Source: a virus. Taken from it: DNA of 31,238 nt. Below, piece after piece: positions 13,319 through 19,626 of the stretch; position 1 is the first letter of the stretch; each line of letters starts with the position of its first letter. The translations under genes and the position numbers were made by a program. The DNA is taken from the IMG/VR virus record IMGVR_UViG_3300022745_000119, positions 1 to 31,238 of that record; one strand, 5' to 3'. The notes under the pieces are model-generated. The model was not told the DNA's origin. It ran no database searches and saw nothing but the letters and a program-made list of their open reading frames with translations.

Positions 13319-14203
13319 TTAGCGACGCACCTGCATCTGCTGCACCTGAGCCTGCAGCTTTTCCAGCTTGGCCTGCGCCTTGGCTTCCTGCTTCTTCTGG
13401 GCAGTCGTGCCGCCCATGTCCTTGATGCGTGCCGAGATAGTCTTCATGCACTCATCCAGAACAGTAAGCGTCTCTTCGGCGCAAGGCGTCTCTTCGTTGT
13501 TCGCCAGCGTGTCCATGCTGGCGAGGATAGCGCCCAGCTTGTCGACTTCCAGCTTGGGGTCACGAGGCGCCGGGTGGATACACGTCAGGATGTAGTCGTC
13601 GCTCAGGACTTCATCCGGATACTGGATCTGCATACGCGCCGCGGAGAGCAACGCATCGAAGGGCGACTTGGACAGCGGCTTGCCGCCGTTGGCCGTACGC
13701 TGCGCCTTGTAGGTGTCCCACGTCTTGGCAAACGTGTGGCGACCGTCGACAGTCGTGAGCCCGCCCAGCTTGATGAACGTCTTGATCTTGCTCACTTGCT
13801 GCTTCTCGGAGCCCTGCTTCACCTCAGCGATGCCCTTCGCTTTCGCCACGCCCTGATTGTAGCGCGTGAAGATAGCCTCGGCGTCATCCTCGGTGATAGC
13901 CCCCATGGCCGACGCCTCAACAATCTGCGACGCGAGAGCGGGGCGCGCGTTGGCACCCTGTCCCTCGGAAGCACCCAGCTTGTCGATGGCCTTGAGGAAG
14001 CCCGCCTTGGTACGCACGTCGTTCGGCGGCGGCTGATTAGCCGGGTTACCCGCGGAGGTAGCGGCATCGTGCAGGGCTTGGCCCGCAGCCGCATCTTCGC
14101 GGGAAGTATCGCCCTGTTCGGACGAGGCATCGCCAGAGCCGGTCACGCCAGCGTCAGCGAGTGCCATTGCCAGTAGGGTAGCCATTGCCAGTAGGGTAGC
14201 CAT
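13319..14203 (-). CDS. Hypothetical protein with coiled-coil C-terminus
   Basis: 294 residues. The first 18 codons contain an exact 18-nt tandem duplication (MATLLA MATLLA MA...), giving three in-frame ATGs. AAGGAGAGAACTACAC before 14203 decides the first. The N-terminal 60 residues are Ala/Gly/Asp-rich low complexity; a globular middle with DDYILTCIHPAPRD follows. The C-terminus is Lys/Gln/Ala-rich and likely coiled-coil. No domain recognised. It is the largest gene in the right half of the leftward block and follows a long leader. A frame open further upstream to 14389 has no ribosome site. Confidence 0.8.
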   Translation of the reverse strand: MATLLAMATLLAMALADAGVTGSGDASSEQGDTSREDAAAGQALHDAATSAGNPANQPPPNDVRTKAGFLKAIDKLGASEGQGANARPALASQIVEASAMGAITEDDAEAIFTRYNQGVAKAKGIAEVKQGSEKQQVSKIKTFIKLGGLTTVDGRHTFAKTWDTYKAQRTANGGKPLSKSPFDALLSAARMQIQYPDEVLSDDYILTCIHPAPRDPKLEVDKLGAILASMDTLANNEETPCAEETLTVLDECMKTISARIKDMGGTTAQKKQEAKAQAKLEKLQAQVQQMQVRR

Positions 14204-14745
14204 GTGTAGTTCTCTCCTTAAAAGAAACCGGGAACCGCCCGGCAGCGGATAGGGTAATATACTCCTATAGCAGTAGCGCACGCGCGCCGTAATGGTGGCA
14301 TGCATTTGTGTATGGTACTTGTGCGCGCACTTAGCACGCCAGATATTGTCCCCGGCCCGTGCATTGTGTCTGCTGTGCAGTTTCCACACGGCACCGGGGG
14401 ATCAGGCTCCCGCTTATGCTGGCCAGTTCCTCAGCATCCCCGCCCGGAGAGGCGTTGGTGTTTGGTCGCAGCTTAGTTGTCGGGTGGCCTATCAGAATTA
14501 GGGCTCTTCGCTGCGATAGCACGTAAACCTGTGCAGCGATTTAGCCAATGGCGTTCGGGCATTACAACCCTACTTACCTTGGCTACGTGCACGCCCGAGC
14601 AAGGCGCTTAGCCATCCAAAATTTTATCGATTATAAATCATTCAGGGTTTAGTAGCGCATGGCACACCTCCCGGGCCGTTGCCCTTACCAGATCCACGAA
14701 GGCCCGATTAACCTACGGGCGGCGTGAATTGCGTGTAGCCCGAGG
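14204..14745. other. Long non-coding leader, possible small RNA region
   Basis: I see no strongly supported gene. Two weak minus frames exist: 14331-14522 (GTG start, 63 codons) and a 29-codon one starting near 14561 after AGGG. A perfect TATAAT occurs on the minus strand at 14630-14635 within an AT-rich stretch, but without a good -35. GGGAGGTG and many short GC inverted repeats are present. Contains 12-mer copy 5. Could be the structured 5' leader of the 13319-14203 gene. Confidence 0.4.
14307..14318 (-). repeat. Repeated 12-mer copy 5 (TGTGTATGGTAC)
   Basis: Exact copy in the non-coding leader, extended to TTGTGTATGGTACTT, identical to copy 2 over 15 nt. Confidence 0.8.
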
Positions 14746-14850
14746 CTACTGCTGCGCCTGCAGGAGCACAGCCTTGATGCGCGGGCTCGACGTCTTGAGG
14801 AAGGCGTGGTGCAGCGTGCTGTTGGGCTGGCGAGACTTGGCCTTGTTCAT
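14746..14850 (-). CDS. Small basic protein (34 aa)
   Basis: Starts MNKAKSRQPNSTLHHAF and ends IKAVLLQAQQ. The ATG is preceded by CCCAGAGGTGACAC, a start-associated element (14851-14875). The high GC third-position pattern supports coding. Probably nucleic-acid-binding by charge (inference). Confidence 0.65.
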   Translation of the reverse strand: MNKAKSRQPNSTLHHAFLKTSSPRIKAVLLQAQQ

Positions 14851-14866
14851 GTGTCACCTCTGGGGG

Positions 14867-15094
14867 TTAGGTAGGTTTTACAACCCGCACGACGTCCGAG
14901 CAAGCCCGACTCATGTGCTTGGTCAGGATATTGCACGCGTCAACAAGCGGCTGGTGGTCTTCGTTGAACGTATGCCGGACCAGCAGCGCGTTGATCGTAG
15001 TGGCGCCCTTGTGGAGGGCGGCAGCCTGCGCGGCAGCCTTTTGCACGCGCTTGATCCAATCGCCTGCTTCGTTGAAGTCGTGGAAATCGGGCAT
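14867..15094 (-). CDS. Hypothetical helical protein
   Basis: Seventy-five residues, MPDFHDFNEAGDWIKRVQK..., Ala-rich helices with several His. ATG 15094 is fixed by a strong GGAGGTAAAC within a palindrome (15096-15112). The longer frame to 15379 is rejected since it overlaps another gene. No family recognised. Confidence 0.75.
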   Translation of the reverse strand: MPDFHDFNEAGDWIKRVQKAAAQAAALHKGATTINALLVRHTFNEDHQPLVDACNILTKHMSRACSDVVRVVKPT

Positions 15095-15114
15095 GTTTAC
15101 CTCCGTAGGTAGAG

Positions 15115-15261
15115 TTAGCAGTAAATCCAATACGGCACGTGCGACATGGCCAACGCCACGTCGTCCGACTGCGGCACGTGCTTGGGCTTGGTCACGCAGA
15201 AGGAGAACCGCAGGCGACCGATGGCCAGAAAATGGATGCCGCCAACTTTGCGTAGTGACAT
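15115..15261 (-). CDS. Small hypothetical protein (48 aa)
   Basis: MSLRKVGGIHFLAIGRLRFSF... ending YWIYC. Hydrophobic N-terminal strand, no clear membrane helix. The start follows GGAGGTTATACCT in an imperfect palindrome. A sequence close to the promoter 15-mer (TATACCTACTTAAC) lies just upstream, but no -10 fits before the ATG. Confidence 0.7.
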   Translation of the reverse strand: MSLRKVGGIHFLAIGRLRFSFCVTKPKHVPQSDDVALAMSHVPYWIYC

Positions 15262-15401
15262 AGGTATAACCTCCAAAGGTTAAGTAGGTATAAATTAGCC
15301 ACTGGGCGCACCGTTGGTATGGTCTACCTAAGTAGGTGGGACACCTTCTGCCATGCCTGAAAAAGCATTGGCGAGCCATTCCGCAAGTGGGGTTGCGGTC
15401 G

Positions 15402-15807
15402 TTTAATAGATTAATGAACGGATTTCTAACTCAATGAATTGCGTTTCTAAGTCAATGAACGGAGAACAATTCATTTATCGGTACATTTGTAACGTTGGCC
15501 TGCTTGGATTACTAAGCCAATGATACAGAAAAACATCGATTTTGAAAACAAGAGAGGGAGTAGGCGCGTGTGTATGGTACCGCGACATGGGTAGTAGATT
15601 TAATGGGCGCGGTAGATTGTCGGCACGCGCGCAAAACCTATGTACCTACTAAAGTCTCCCGAATTCCACCTCTCTTATTTTCTCTTTTTCATTAGTTTAT
15701 TAATCAATAAATAAGAAACCCTTACACTGCCGGATTACAAATGTACGGGCTTTTTTCAGCGTGCCGTTCATTGAGTTAGTAATAAGGATTACTAATCTAA
15801 CAAATGT
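15402..15807. repeat. AT-rich iteron region, candidate replication origin or operator array
   Basis: No gene. Three direct iterons with core (T/C)(C/T)AATGAA at 15411, 15431 and 15452 are spaced 20 and 21 bp (two helical turns); two of them extend to TTTCTAA(C/G)TCAATGAA. A related copy (ATTACTAAGCCAATGA) is at 15509. Inverted counterparts lie at 15766-15783 (GTTCATTGAGTTAGTAAT) and 15733-15747 versus 15479-15493 (TTACAAATGTAC / GTACATTTGTAA). Between them are AT-rich tracts (15665-15715), an AAGAGAGG/CCTCTCTT inverted pair and 12-mer copy 6. The layout resembles a plasmid-type origin or partition site; a mobile-element footprint is an alternative. Confidence 0.5.
15569..15580 (-). repeat. 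Repeated 12-mer copy 6 (TGTGTATGGTAC)
   Basis: Exact copy in the centre of the iteron region; the rightmost copy found. Confidence 0.8.
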
Positions 15808-15901
15808 GCGCGCCTTAATCTTGCCACAATCTTTTCCGTTCGTTCTTTTAGAAACCACGTTTTACTGCGGTTTTGAATTGTGGCAGAAATCTCGTTTTGT
15901 T

Positions 15902-16120
15902 CTAGGCCCGGATATCCGCGAACGGCATGATATCCTCACGCGCTGCGCGCTGTGCGGGTGTCATGCTTGCGCGCCTGCGCAATTCGTTCAGGATACGCGC
16001 GCCACGTGAGGGCGTTACTTCTTTATATTCGTATGGCTTCTCCACACGAATAGACTTCTTGAATTCACGAAGGCGAGCCATCTGTTGCTTCACCTTCATA
16101 GGCGACTGGCGGCTAGCCAT
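15902..16120 (-). CDS. Small basic helical protein
   Basis: Seventy-two residues, MASRQSPMKVKQQMARLREFKKS..., ending RREDIMPFADIRA-like with MTPAQRAAREDI. Strongly basic and helical, likely DNA- or RNA-binding (inference). The start is preceded by TCAGGGGTAACTA; the same palindrome (16122-16141) is the C-terminal coding sequence of the upstream gene, with a 1-nt overlap TAATG. Confidence 0.75.
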   Translation of the reverse strand: MASRQSPMKVKQQMARLREFKKSIRVEKPYEYKEVTPSRGARILNELRRRASMTPAQRAAREDIMPFADIRA

Positions 16121-16317
16121 TAGTTACCCCTGAGGATAACGTCGCCACGGTTCGGGAGCACGCGCTTCCCGTTCCTGAGCGTGCGAACGCGCTTGATGGG
16201 GTTAGGCTTAGCCCACACCACGAGCGAGCCCGAACGACCAAGCCGCGTAGGCTCGCCGCCCTTGGGGAACGCTGGCGTTTGAAAGCTAGTCTGTAGGTAC
16301 ATAATCTTGGGAACCAT
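16120..16317 (-). CDS. Small basic hypothetical protein
   Basis: Sixty-five residues from ATG 16317, chosen for GAGGTC upstream. The open frame continues to 16452 through a region better explained by RNA structure. Basic and Pro/Gly-rich (TPAFPKGGEPTRLGRSG...). The C-terminal VILRGN-stop is encoded by the start-associated palindrome. First gene of the leftward block; its leader carries the 16335-16440 structure. Confidence 0.7.
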   Translation of the reverse strand: MVPKIMYLQTSFQTPAFPKGGEPTRLGRSGSLVVWAKPNPIKRVRTLRNGKRVLPNRGDVILRGN

Positions 16318-16334
16318 GGAAGACCTCAGTGGGT

Positions 16335-16440
16335 TATTCCCGAAGCCTTGCACGTGCTCAGTCCAACCTATCCCATGGGTTAGTGTGTTGCGCCGCAGAG
16401 GCGCAAGGCTTGGGGAATAGGGGACGCTTGGTCGCGTCCC
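16335..16440. ncRNA. Candidate structured RNA with long imperfect stem
   Basis: A 17-bp stem with one mismatch (16335-16351 with 16403-16419) encloses about 50 nt. Inside are a CCCATGGG-centred hairpin and a TTGCGCC/GGCGCAA stem (16388-16394/16400-16406) that shares four bases with the long stem, so the two cannot both form fully. An adjacent 7-bp hairpin GGGACGC/GCGTCCC (16421-16440) follows. It lies in the leader of the leftward gene 16120-16317. Strand unknown. Confidence 0.5.
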
Positions 16441-17047
16441 CCTTCCCGTCATCAGAGGTCACGTATTCACCGCGCCTCTGTCGCAACTCTCACCGGGGAT
16501 TTCCCGTAGGTTGCATGTTCTCTCTTTGCTTTGAGCGTGTCCGTTATAGCGAGTGCCAATCGTGGCTTTTCGCAGAGCGTTTGATATCGGCGTGACTATT
16601 TATTGTGCGTCTACAGCCCTACTTAGGTGGGGTAGCCGTCACCCGTGAGGGTAACTTTCGCGAGATTAACCTAATAACCCCGCGCCACGCCGATAGAGCA
16701 AACGTTGCGCTGCTATAAGACAGAGAGCCGGAGGTTGTGTCCCTTTCGCGCAAACCGCCCTAGAGCAGCCTTGTCGTTAAGCGCGAAAGTCACCTTATCC
16801 GCCGCATGGGGCACTCCATCCCCTTTGATACGTCCCGCCTTAGGGAGCGTCCCGCTCTTCGCGGGCCGGGCTTGCAGCGCCCGGGGTAGGTACCGCCCGG
16901 AACTCCCAAACGACTCGGGGCGACAGCGGCAGAGACAGTTAAACGTCCGCCAACCCCCCGGGGTATCTGGACAGGCCCGCCCCCCACCCCCGGTCGCGTT
17001 TAGGGGTGTCAGAAATGTTTTTGGAAAAATATAAAATATACCTACTT
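16441..17047. other. Intergenic region between divergent blocks, with large inverted repeats
   Basis: No credible coding sequence; plus and minus frames of 109 and 242 codons are shadows. A long-range stem pairs CGTTTG+TATCGGCGTG (16578-16594) with CACGCCGATA+CAAACG (16686-16704), enclosing about 90 nt and a palindrome copy (16638-16655). A 9-bp stem CTTTCGCGC/GCGCGAAAG joins 16743-16751 to 16781-16789. GC-rich hairpins around 16850-16890 (CCCGC-TCTT-GCGGG and CGGGC/GCCCG) follow, then an AT-rich run leads into the rightward promoter. Confidence 0.5.
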
Positions 17048-17076
17048 GACTTCTACCTACTGCTACCCTAATATTA
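17038..17076 (+). promoter_or_regulatory. Strong rightward promoter
   Basis: TTGACT (17048-17053), 17-nt spacer, TAATAT (17071-17076), preceded by an AT-rich stretch. The shared 15-mer ATATACCTACTTGAC overlaps the -35. Predicted start about 17083, 26 nt before the first ATG. It should drive the 17.1-19.6 kb operon. Confidence 0.75.
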
Positions 17077-17108
17077 AAATGCTCAACAACCACAGGATAC
17101 ATACCCCC

Positions 17109-17528
17109 ATGCTTAGTGAACTCTCGCTCATCATCGAGCGCATCGAAAAACGAATTAAGGCCCTCATCGAAGGTGGTCAGGAAGCTGGCGTTCAGCACGC
17201 CCACGACCTCCGTGCCGGTGTGGCAGCGCTCAAAATCCACGTCGCCAGCGGCGCCGAGACTGTCGAAGACCTGATGTCTTACCCTGCCGTTCGCCCCGCG
17301 GCTATTTCTCAGGAGCCTTCTCAGGAGCCTTCTCAGGAGCCTTCTCAGGAAAGCACTCAGACTGCTGAAATGCAGTCTGGCGAACGCGCCAACATTGACA
17401 GCGCCCCCCAGCCGGGTACGGCGCTGCCGGGCACTGCGCAACCCACCGACCCGATGCCCGAAGTTTCTGGGTCGGAGCCTGTCGCTCCGGAAGCTAACCC
17501 GCCGGAAGACAACACGCCCAAAGCGTAA
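17109..17528 (+). CDS. Hypothetical protein with SQEP repeats
   Basis: 139 residues. N-terminal helices (ELSLIIERIEKRIKAL) suggest a coiled-coil, followed by a disordered tail with a run of SQEP repeats (about residues 67-79) and Pro/Ala/Glu-rich sequence to the end. ATG 17109 is preceded by AGGATACATACCCCC, matching the odd leader of the 7105-7302 gene. First gene of the rightward operon. Unknown function; the acidic disordered tail could be an interaction or mimic region (inference). Confidence 0.75.
   Translation: MLSELSLIIERIEKRIKALIEGGQEAGVQHAHDLRAGVAALKIHVASGAETVEDLMSYPAVRPAAISQEPSQEPSQEPSQESTQTAEMQSGERANIDSAPQPGTALPGTAQPTDPMPEVSGSEPVAPEANPPEDNTPKA
17309..17350 (+). repeat. 12-bp tandem repeat (TCAGGAGCCTTC x3.5)
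   Basis: Three exact copies plus a partial one within the preceding gene, encoding SQEP units; a likely slippage expansion. Confidence 0.85.
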
Positions 17529-17552
17529 AATCTAAACCACCACATGCTGACG

Positions 17553-17592
17553 TATGCTCCGCTCTAAATCCCTACCACCAGAGCGGAGCATA
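17553..17592 (+). terminator. Perfect 13-bp hairpin
   Basis: TATGCTCCGCTCT (17553-17565) pairs perfectly with AGAGCGGAGCATA (17580-17592), loop 14 nt, followed only by TTTC. It lies 25 nt after the 17528 stop. Either an intrinsic terminator with a short tail or a structure that hides the ATG (17554) of the next gene. Confidence 0.55.
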
Positions 17593-17826
17593 TTTCACAA
17601 CGGCCCGGTCGCCCTATTTGTACGCGGGAGCAAATCAGGACTGTGGCCACTATGCAACTGCCACAAGTTGCCGTTGCGTTCTATGGAGCCTTCGTACATC
17701 AGAGCAGCGTACGAGTTTAGATGCGCAGCCAGTAACGGCTATTATTATGTGGCGGTGGAAAAACTAAACGAAGTAAAATACGTTTTCAGGACCGCCATAG
17801 ATTGGCGGGCTAACCCCAAAGGGTAA
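17554..17826 (+). CDS. Small Trp-marked paralogue family protein (member J)
   Basis: Ninety residues. The family end is clear: YIRAAYEFRCAAS helix, YYYVAVEKLNEVKYV strand, FRTAIDWRANPKG end, matching members F and G most closely. The only member on the plus strand. Start uncertain: ATG 17554 sits in the stem of a perfect hairpin with no ribosome site; ATG 17683 would lose the first strand. The NPKG-stop codons are a palindrome copy (17811-17827). Confidence 0.6.
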   Translation: MLRSKSLPPERSIFHNGPVALFVRGSKSGLWPLCNCHKLPLRSMEPSYIRAAYEFRCAASNGYYYVAVEKLNEVKYVFRTAIDWRANPKG

Positions 17827-17844
17827 CTTAGAAAGATAAAGAAC

Positions 17845-18252
17845 ATGAGTGACGAATTGCTCAACGACATCAAGGCCGGAAAGCCCGTAGATTTGCAGGC
17901 AGCGCTACGCGTTGAAAAGGCCAAGCGCGAAAAGCTCGACAACGATGCCGTGGTGATGCAGTTCCTTGTGGCGCGCATGGAGAAGGCCATAGGTTCACGC
18001 GTCGACCAGAAAATCCTCATCGGTGCGCTGATTACGATCCTCGCCAAGACCATCAGCCATAGCCCGATAACAAATTGGGAAAAGATCCTGTTCGATTTCA
18101 TGCAGGCAACTGCGGGTGTGCTTGAGAGCGTCCGACTGCAATTCGAAGCGGCTAGAAAGGCGCAGGGTAAAACACCCGCGACTTCGCCGTTGGCCAAGAC
18201 CGAAGAACCAGCTAAAACCCCGGAGGGTAATGACAATGCGCCGTCACGATAA
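17845..18252 (+). CDS. Hypothetical helical protein
   Basis: 135 residues, MSDELLNDIKAGKPVDLQAALR..., amphipathic helices with a central hydrophobic ILIGALITILAKTI that might contact membrane. Ala/Lys/Pro-rich C-terminus. AGAAAGATAAAG upstream is a weak ribosome site. Its last codons (TPEGND) carry GGAGGGTAATG for the next gene. No family recognised. Confidence 0.75.
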   Translation: MSDELLNDIKAGKPVDLQAALRVEKAKREKLDNDAVVMQFLVARMEKAIGSRVDQKILIGALITILAKTISHSPITNWEKILFDFMQATAGVLESVRLQFEAARKAQGKTPATSPLAKTEEPAKTPEGNDNAPSR

Positions 18253-18694
18253 GCTTGGCATCAAGATCCCTTACAGCGACCCTGAGTACGTTCGCCAGCC
18301 CGACATCCACACCCCCGTGCCGAGCGAAGACAAGGCAAAACTATACGAAGCGTGGAAGCAACAGGGGAATGGCGACGAGCCGCCGTACTTTGCTTTTTGT
18401 GCGGGGTACGAGAAGGGCGAAGCGCACGGCCACACACTGGGCTTCAACAAGGGCGCCAAGCAGGCTATCAACGGGCTCATCGGTGTAGCTGACCGCGGCG
18501 ACCGGGCGCGTGAGCTTGCGTCGGGCAACCAGTTGGCCAAGCCCAAGAACAACTTGGAGGCCATCACCCGCGACCAGCTTACCGCGGAGATTTGCAACAT
18601 ACTGGCCCAGTATGCTGTAATGCCGGTGGACGCTCGTGTTGCTGCTACCATTGACGCCCTTAACTCACTACCGGGCGTAGAGATTAAGACCTAA
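18236..18694 (+). CDS. Hypothetical protein
   Basis: 152 residues from ATG 18236, 9 nt after GGAGGG; an ATG two codons earlier is too close. MRRHDKLGIKIPYSDPEYVRQPD..., with YFAFCAGYEKGEAHGHTLGFNKGAKQA, a Gly/His-containing helical stretch typical of small phage proteins, and a C-terminal helical domain. Overlaps the previous gene by 17 nt. Unknown function. Confidence 0.75.
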   Translation: MRRHDKLGIKIPYSDPEYVRQPDIHTPVPSEDKAKLYEAWKQQGNGDEPPYFAFCAGYEKGEAHGHTLGFNKGAKQAINGLIGVADRGDRARELASGNQLAKPKNNLEAITRDQLTAEICNILAQYAVMPVDARVAATIDALNSLPGVEIKT

Positions 18695-18706
18695 CAGGAG
18701 AGAGCC

Positions 18707-18922
18707 ATGCATCCGTCGACACACGAGTACCTTAAGCCGACTGACGAGCAGGTTGCGGCTATGAGCGCTTGCCGTAGTGCTGCTACGGGCTACACGCAGG
18801 TGCTCGAAAAGTTGGTCCCCGATGGTCCGGACAAGACGTACTTACTGCGCAAGTTGCGCGAGGTAAGCATGTGGGCGAACGTAGCGATTACACGTTTGCC
18901 GGACGGTACTCCACGAGGTTAA
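18707..18922 (+). CDS. Acb2/Tad1-like small protein, candidate anti-CBASS sponge
   Basis: Seventy-one residues forming a predicted helical hairpin. The conserved part, PDGPDKTYLLRKLREVSMWANVAI (split here: residues about 38-61), matches my recollection of the Acb2/Tad1 hairpin domain signature (…L-x-L-x-x-L-x-E-A-x-M-W-A-N-A-A-I…). Phage Acb2 proteins bind and sequester cyclic di- and trinucleotide signals of CBASS and related defences. Position in the first rightward operon fits early counter-defence. Start supported by CAGGAGAGAGCC. The assignment rests on motif recall, not a search. Confidence 0.65.
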   Translation: MHPSTHEYLKPTDEQVAAMSACRSAATGYTQVLEKLVPDGPDKTYLLRKLREVSMWANVAITRLPDGTPRG

Positions 18923-18923
18923 C

Positions 18924-19256
18924 ATGCGTATTGCGACGCCTGATATTCAGCCGGTGCCCGGGCACTTTGTTTTGGTGCATGAACCCACTAAGATAGCGTA
19001 CGTGGGCGCCTGCAAGAACCTCAGGCATCGCCAAACAATTTGGGAGCGCAACTTTAGGCTGGCCGCGGATCCCAAGTTTAAGTGGCCGCTGGCCAAGATG
19101 CCACGTGAAGCATCTAGCGAGTACACATTCTACGGCCTGACCAATAAAACCGACAGCGAGGTACGGGGCATGCTCAAGGCCAACGGGTACGATGTCGTCA
19201 ATAAAGCTACGCGCCAGCGGAGTGTGTACAAGAAAAATCCAGAGGATATGCTGTGA
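18924..19256 (+). CDS. GIY-YIG-like protein, degenerate
   Basis: 110 residues. PGHFVLVHEPTKIAYVGACKNLRHR (split motif: GHF...YVG, about residues 12-29) corresponds to GIYVV...YFG in the 6669-7118 product, and the following helix keeps Arg residues (ERNFRLA). GIY is replaced by GHF, so catalysis is doubtful. Start follows CGAGGTTAAC (a start-associated half element). One nt after the Acb2-like stop; overlaps the next gene by 4 nt. Confidence 0.6.
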   Translation: MRIATPDIQPVPGHFVLVHEPTKIAYVGACKNLRHRQTIWERNFRLAADPKFKWPLAKMPREASSEYTFYGLTNKTDSEVRGMLKANGYDVVNKATRQRSVYKKNPEDML

Positions 19257-19603
19257 GCGAGTTTAAGTGCCCACAGTGTCACGACTACCACGACCCCGCT
19301 TTTTGCCCGCTTGGAAACAAAACACCCCCTAAAGTAGTTACCCTCGGGGGTGACGAATTCGTGCCCGAGGTTGAAGGTTCGGAAGTCCAGTTGGTGCTGG
19401 ACCAAATTCAGGAAATCGTTAACGGCAACGGCGCCCGTAGCATCGCTGTGTGCTTGGTGCTAAACGATGGCGCTGCCGTCTATGCGCAGCACACCAGTTC
19501 AGATCGCCTGTTGGAGTTGCTGGGCGCTGTTACCCAGCTAAAGCACAAGGTGCACGCTAAGTACGCCAGCGGCGATCTTACGCTTAACAGTGGTGAATTA
19601 TAA
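19253..19603 (+). CDS. Hypothetical protein with Cys/His cluster
   Basis: 116 residues from GTG 19253, which overlaps the previous TGA. N-terminus FKCPQCHDYHDPAFC holds C-x-x-C-H-x3-H-x4-C, a plausible zinc site; the rest is a beta-alpha domain (SIAVCLVLNDGAAVYAQH). Codons VTLGGD are a palindrome copy (19337-19354). Last gene of the operon, convergent with terminase. Confidence 0.7.
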   Translation: MSEFKCPQCHDYHDPAFCPLGNKTPPKVVTLGGDEFVPEVEGSEVQLVLDQIQEIVNGNGARSIAVCLVLNDGAAVYAQHTSSDRLLELLGAVTQLKHKVHAKYASGDLTLNSGEL

Positions 19604-19626
19604 TTCGTGAGCTTTAAGTTCGAATT

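Noticed and set aside
14331-14522. GTG-started 63-codon minus ORF
   Set aside because: AGG upstream is weak and composition is ambiguous; kept only as part of the non-coding leader description.
17309-17350. Possible CRISPR-like or regulatory repeat
   Set aside because: A 12-bp unit without spacers, in frame and coding SQEP; a coding tandem repeat.
16713-17441. Long minus-strand frame of 242 codons
   Set aside because: It runs through GC-rich non-coding hairpins and antisense to the SQEP-repeat gene, no ribosome site; the LRRLLRR repeat is the antisense of the 12-bp tandem repeat.
19604-19626. Bidirectional terminator between convergent operons
   Set aside because: GAATTATAATTC palindrome nearby is AT-only, with no GC stem or U-tract good enough to call.
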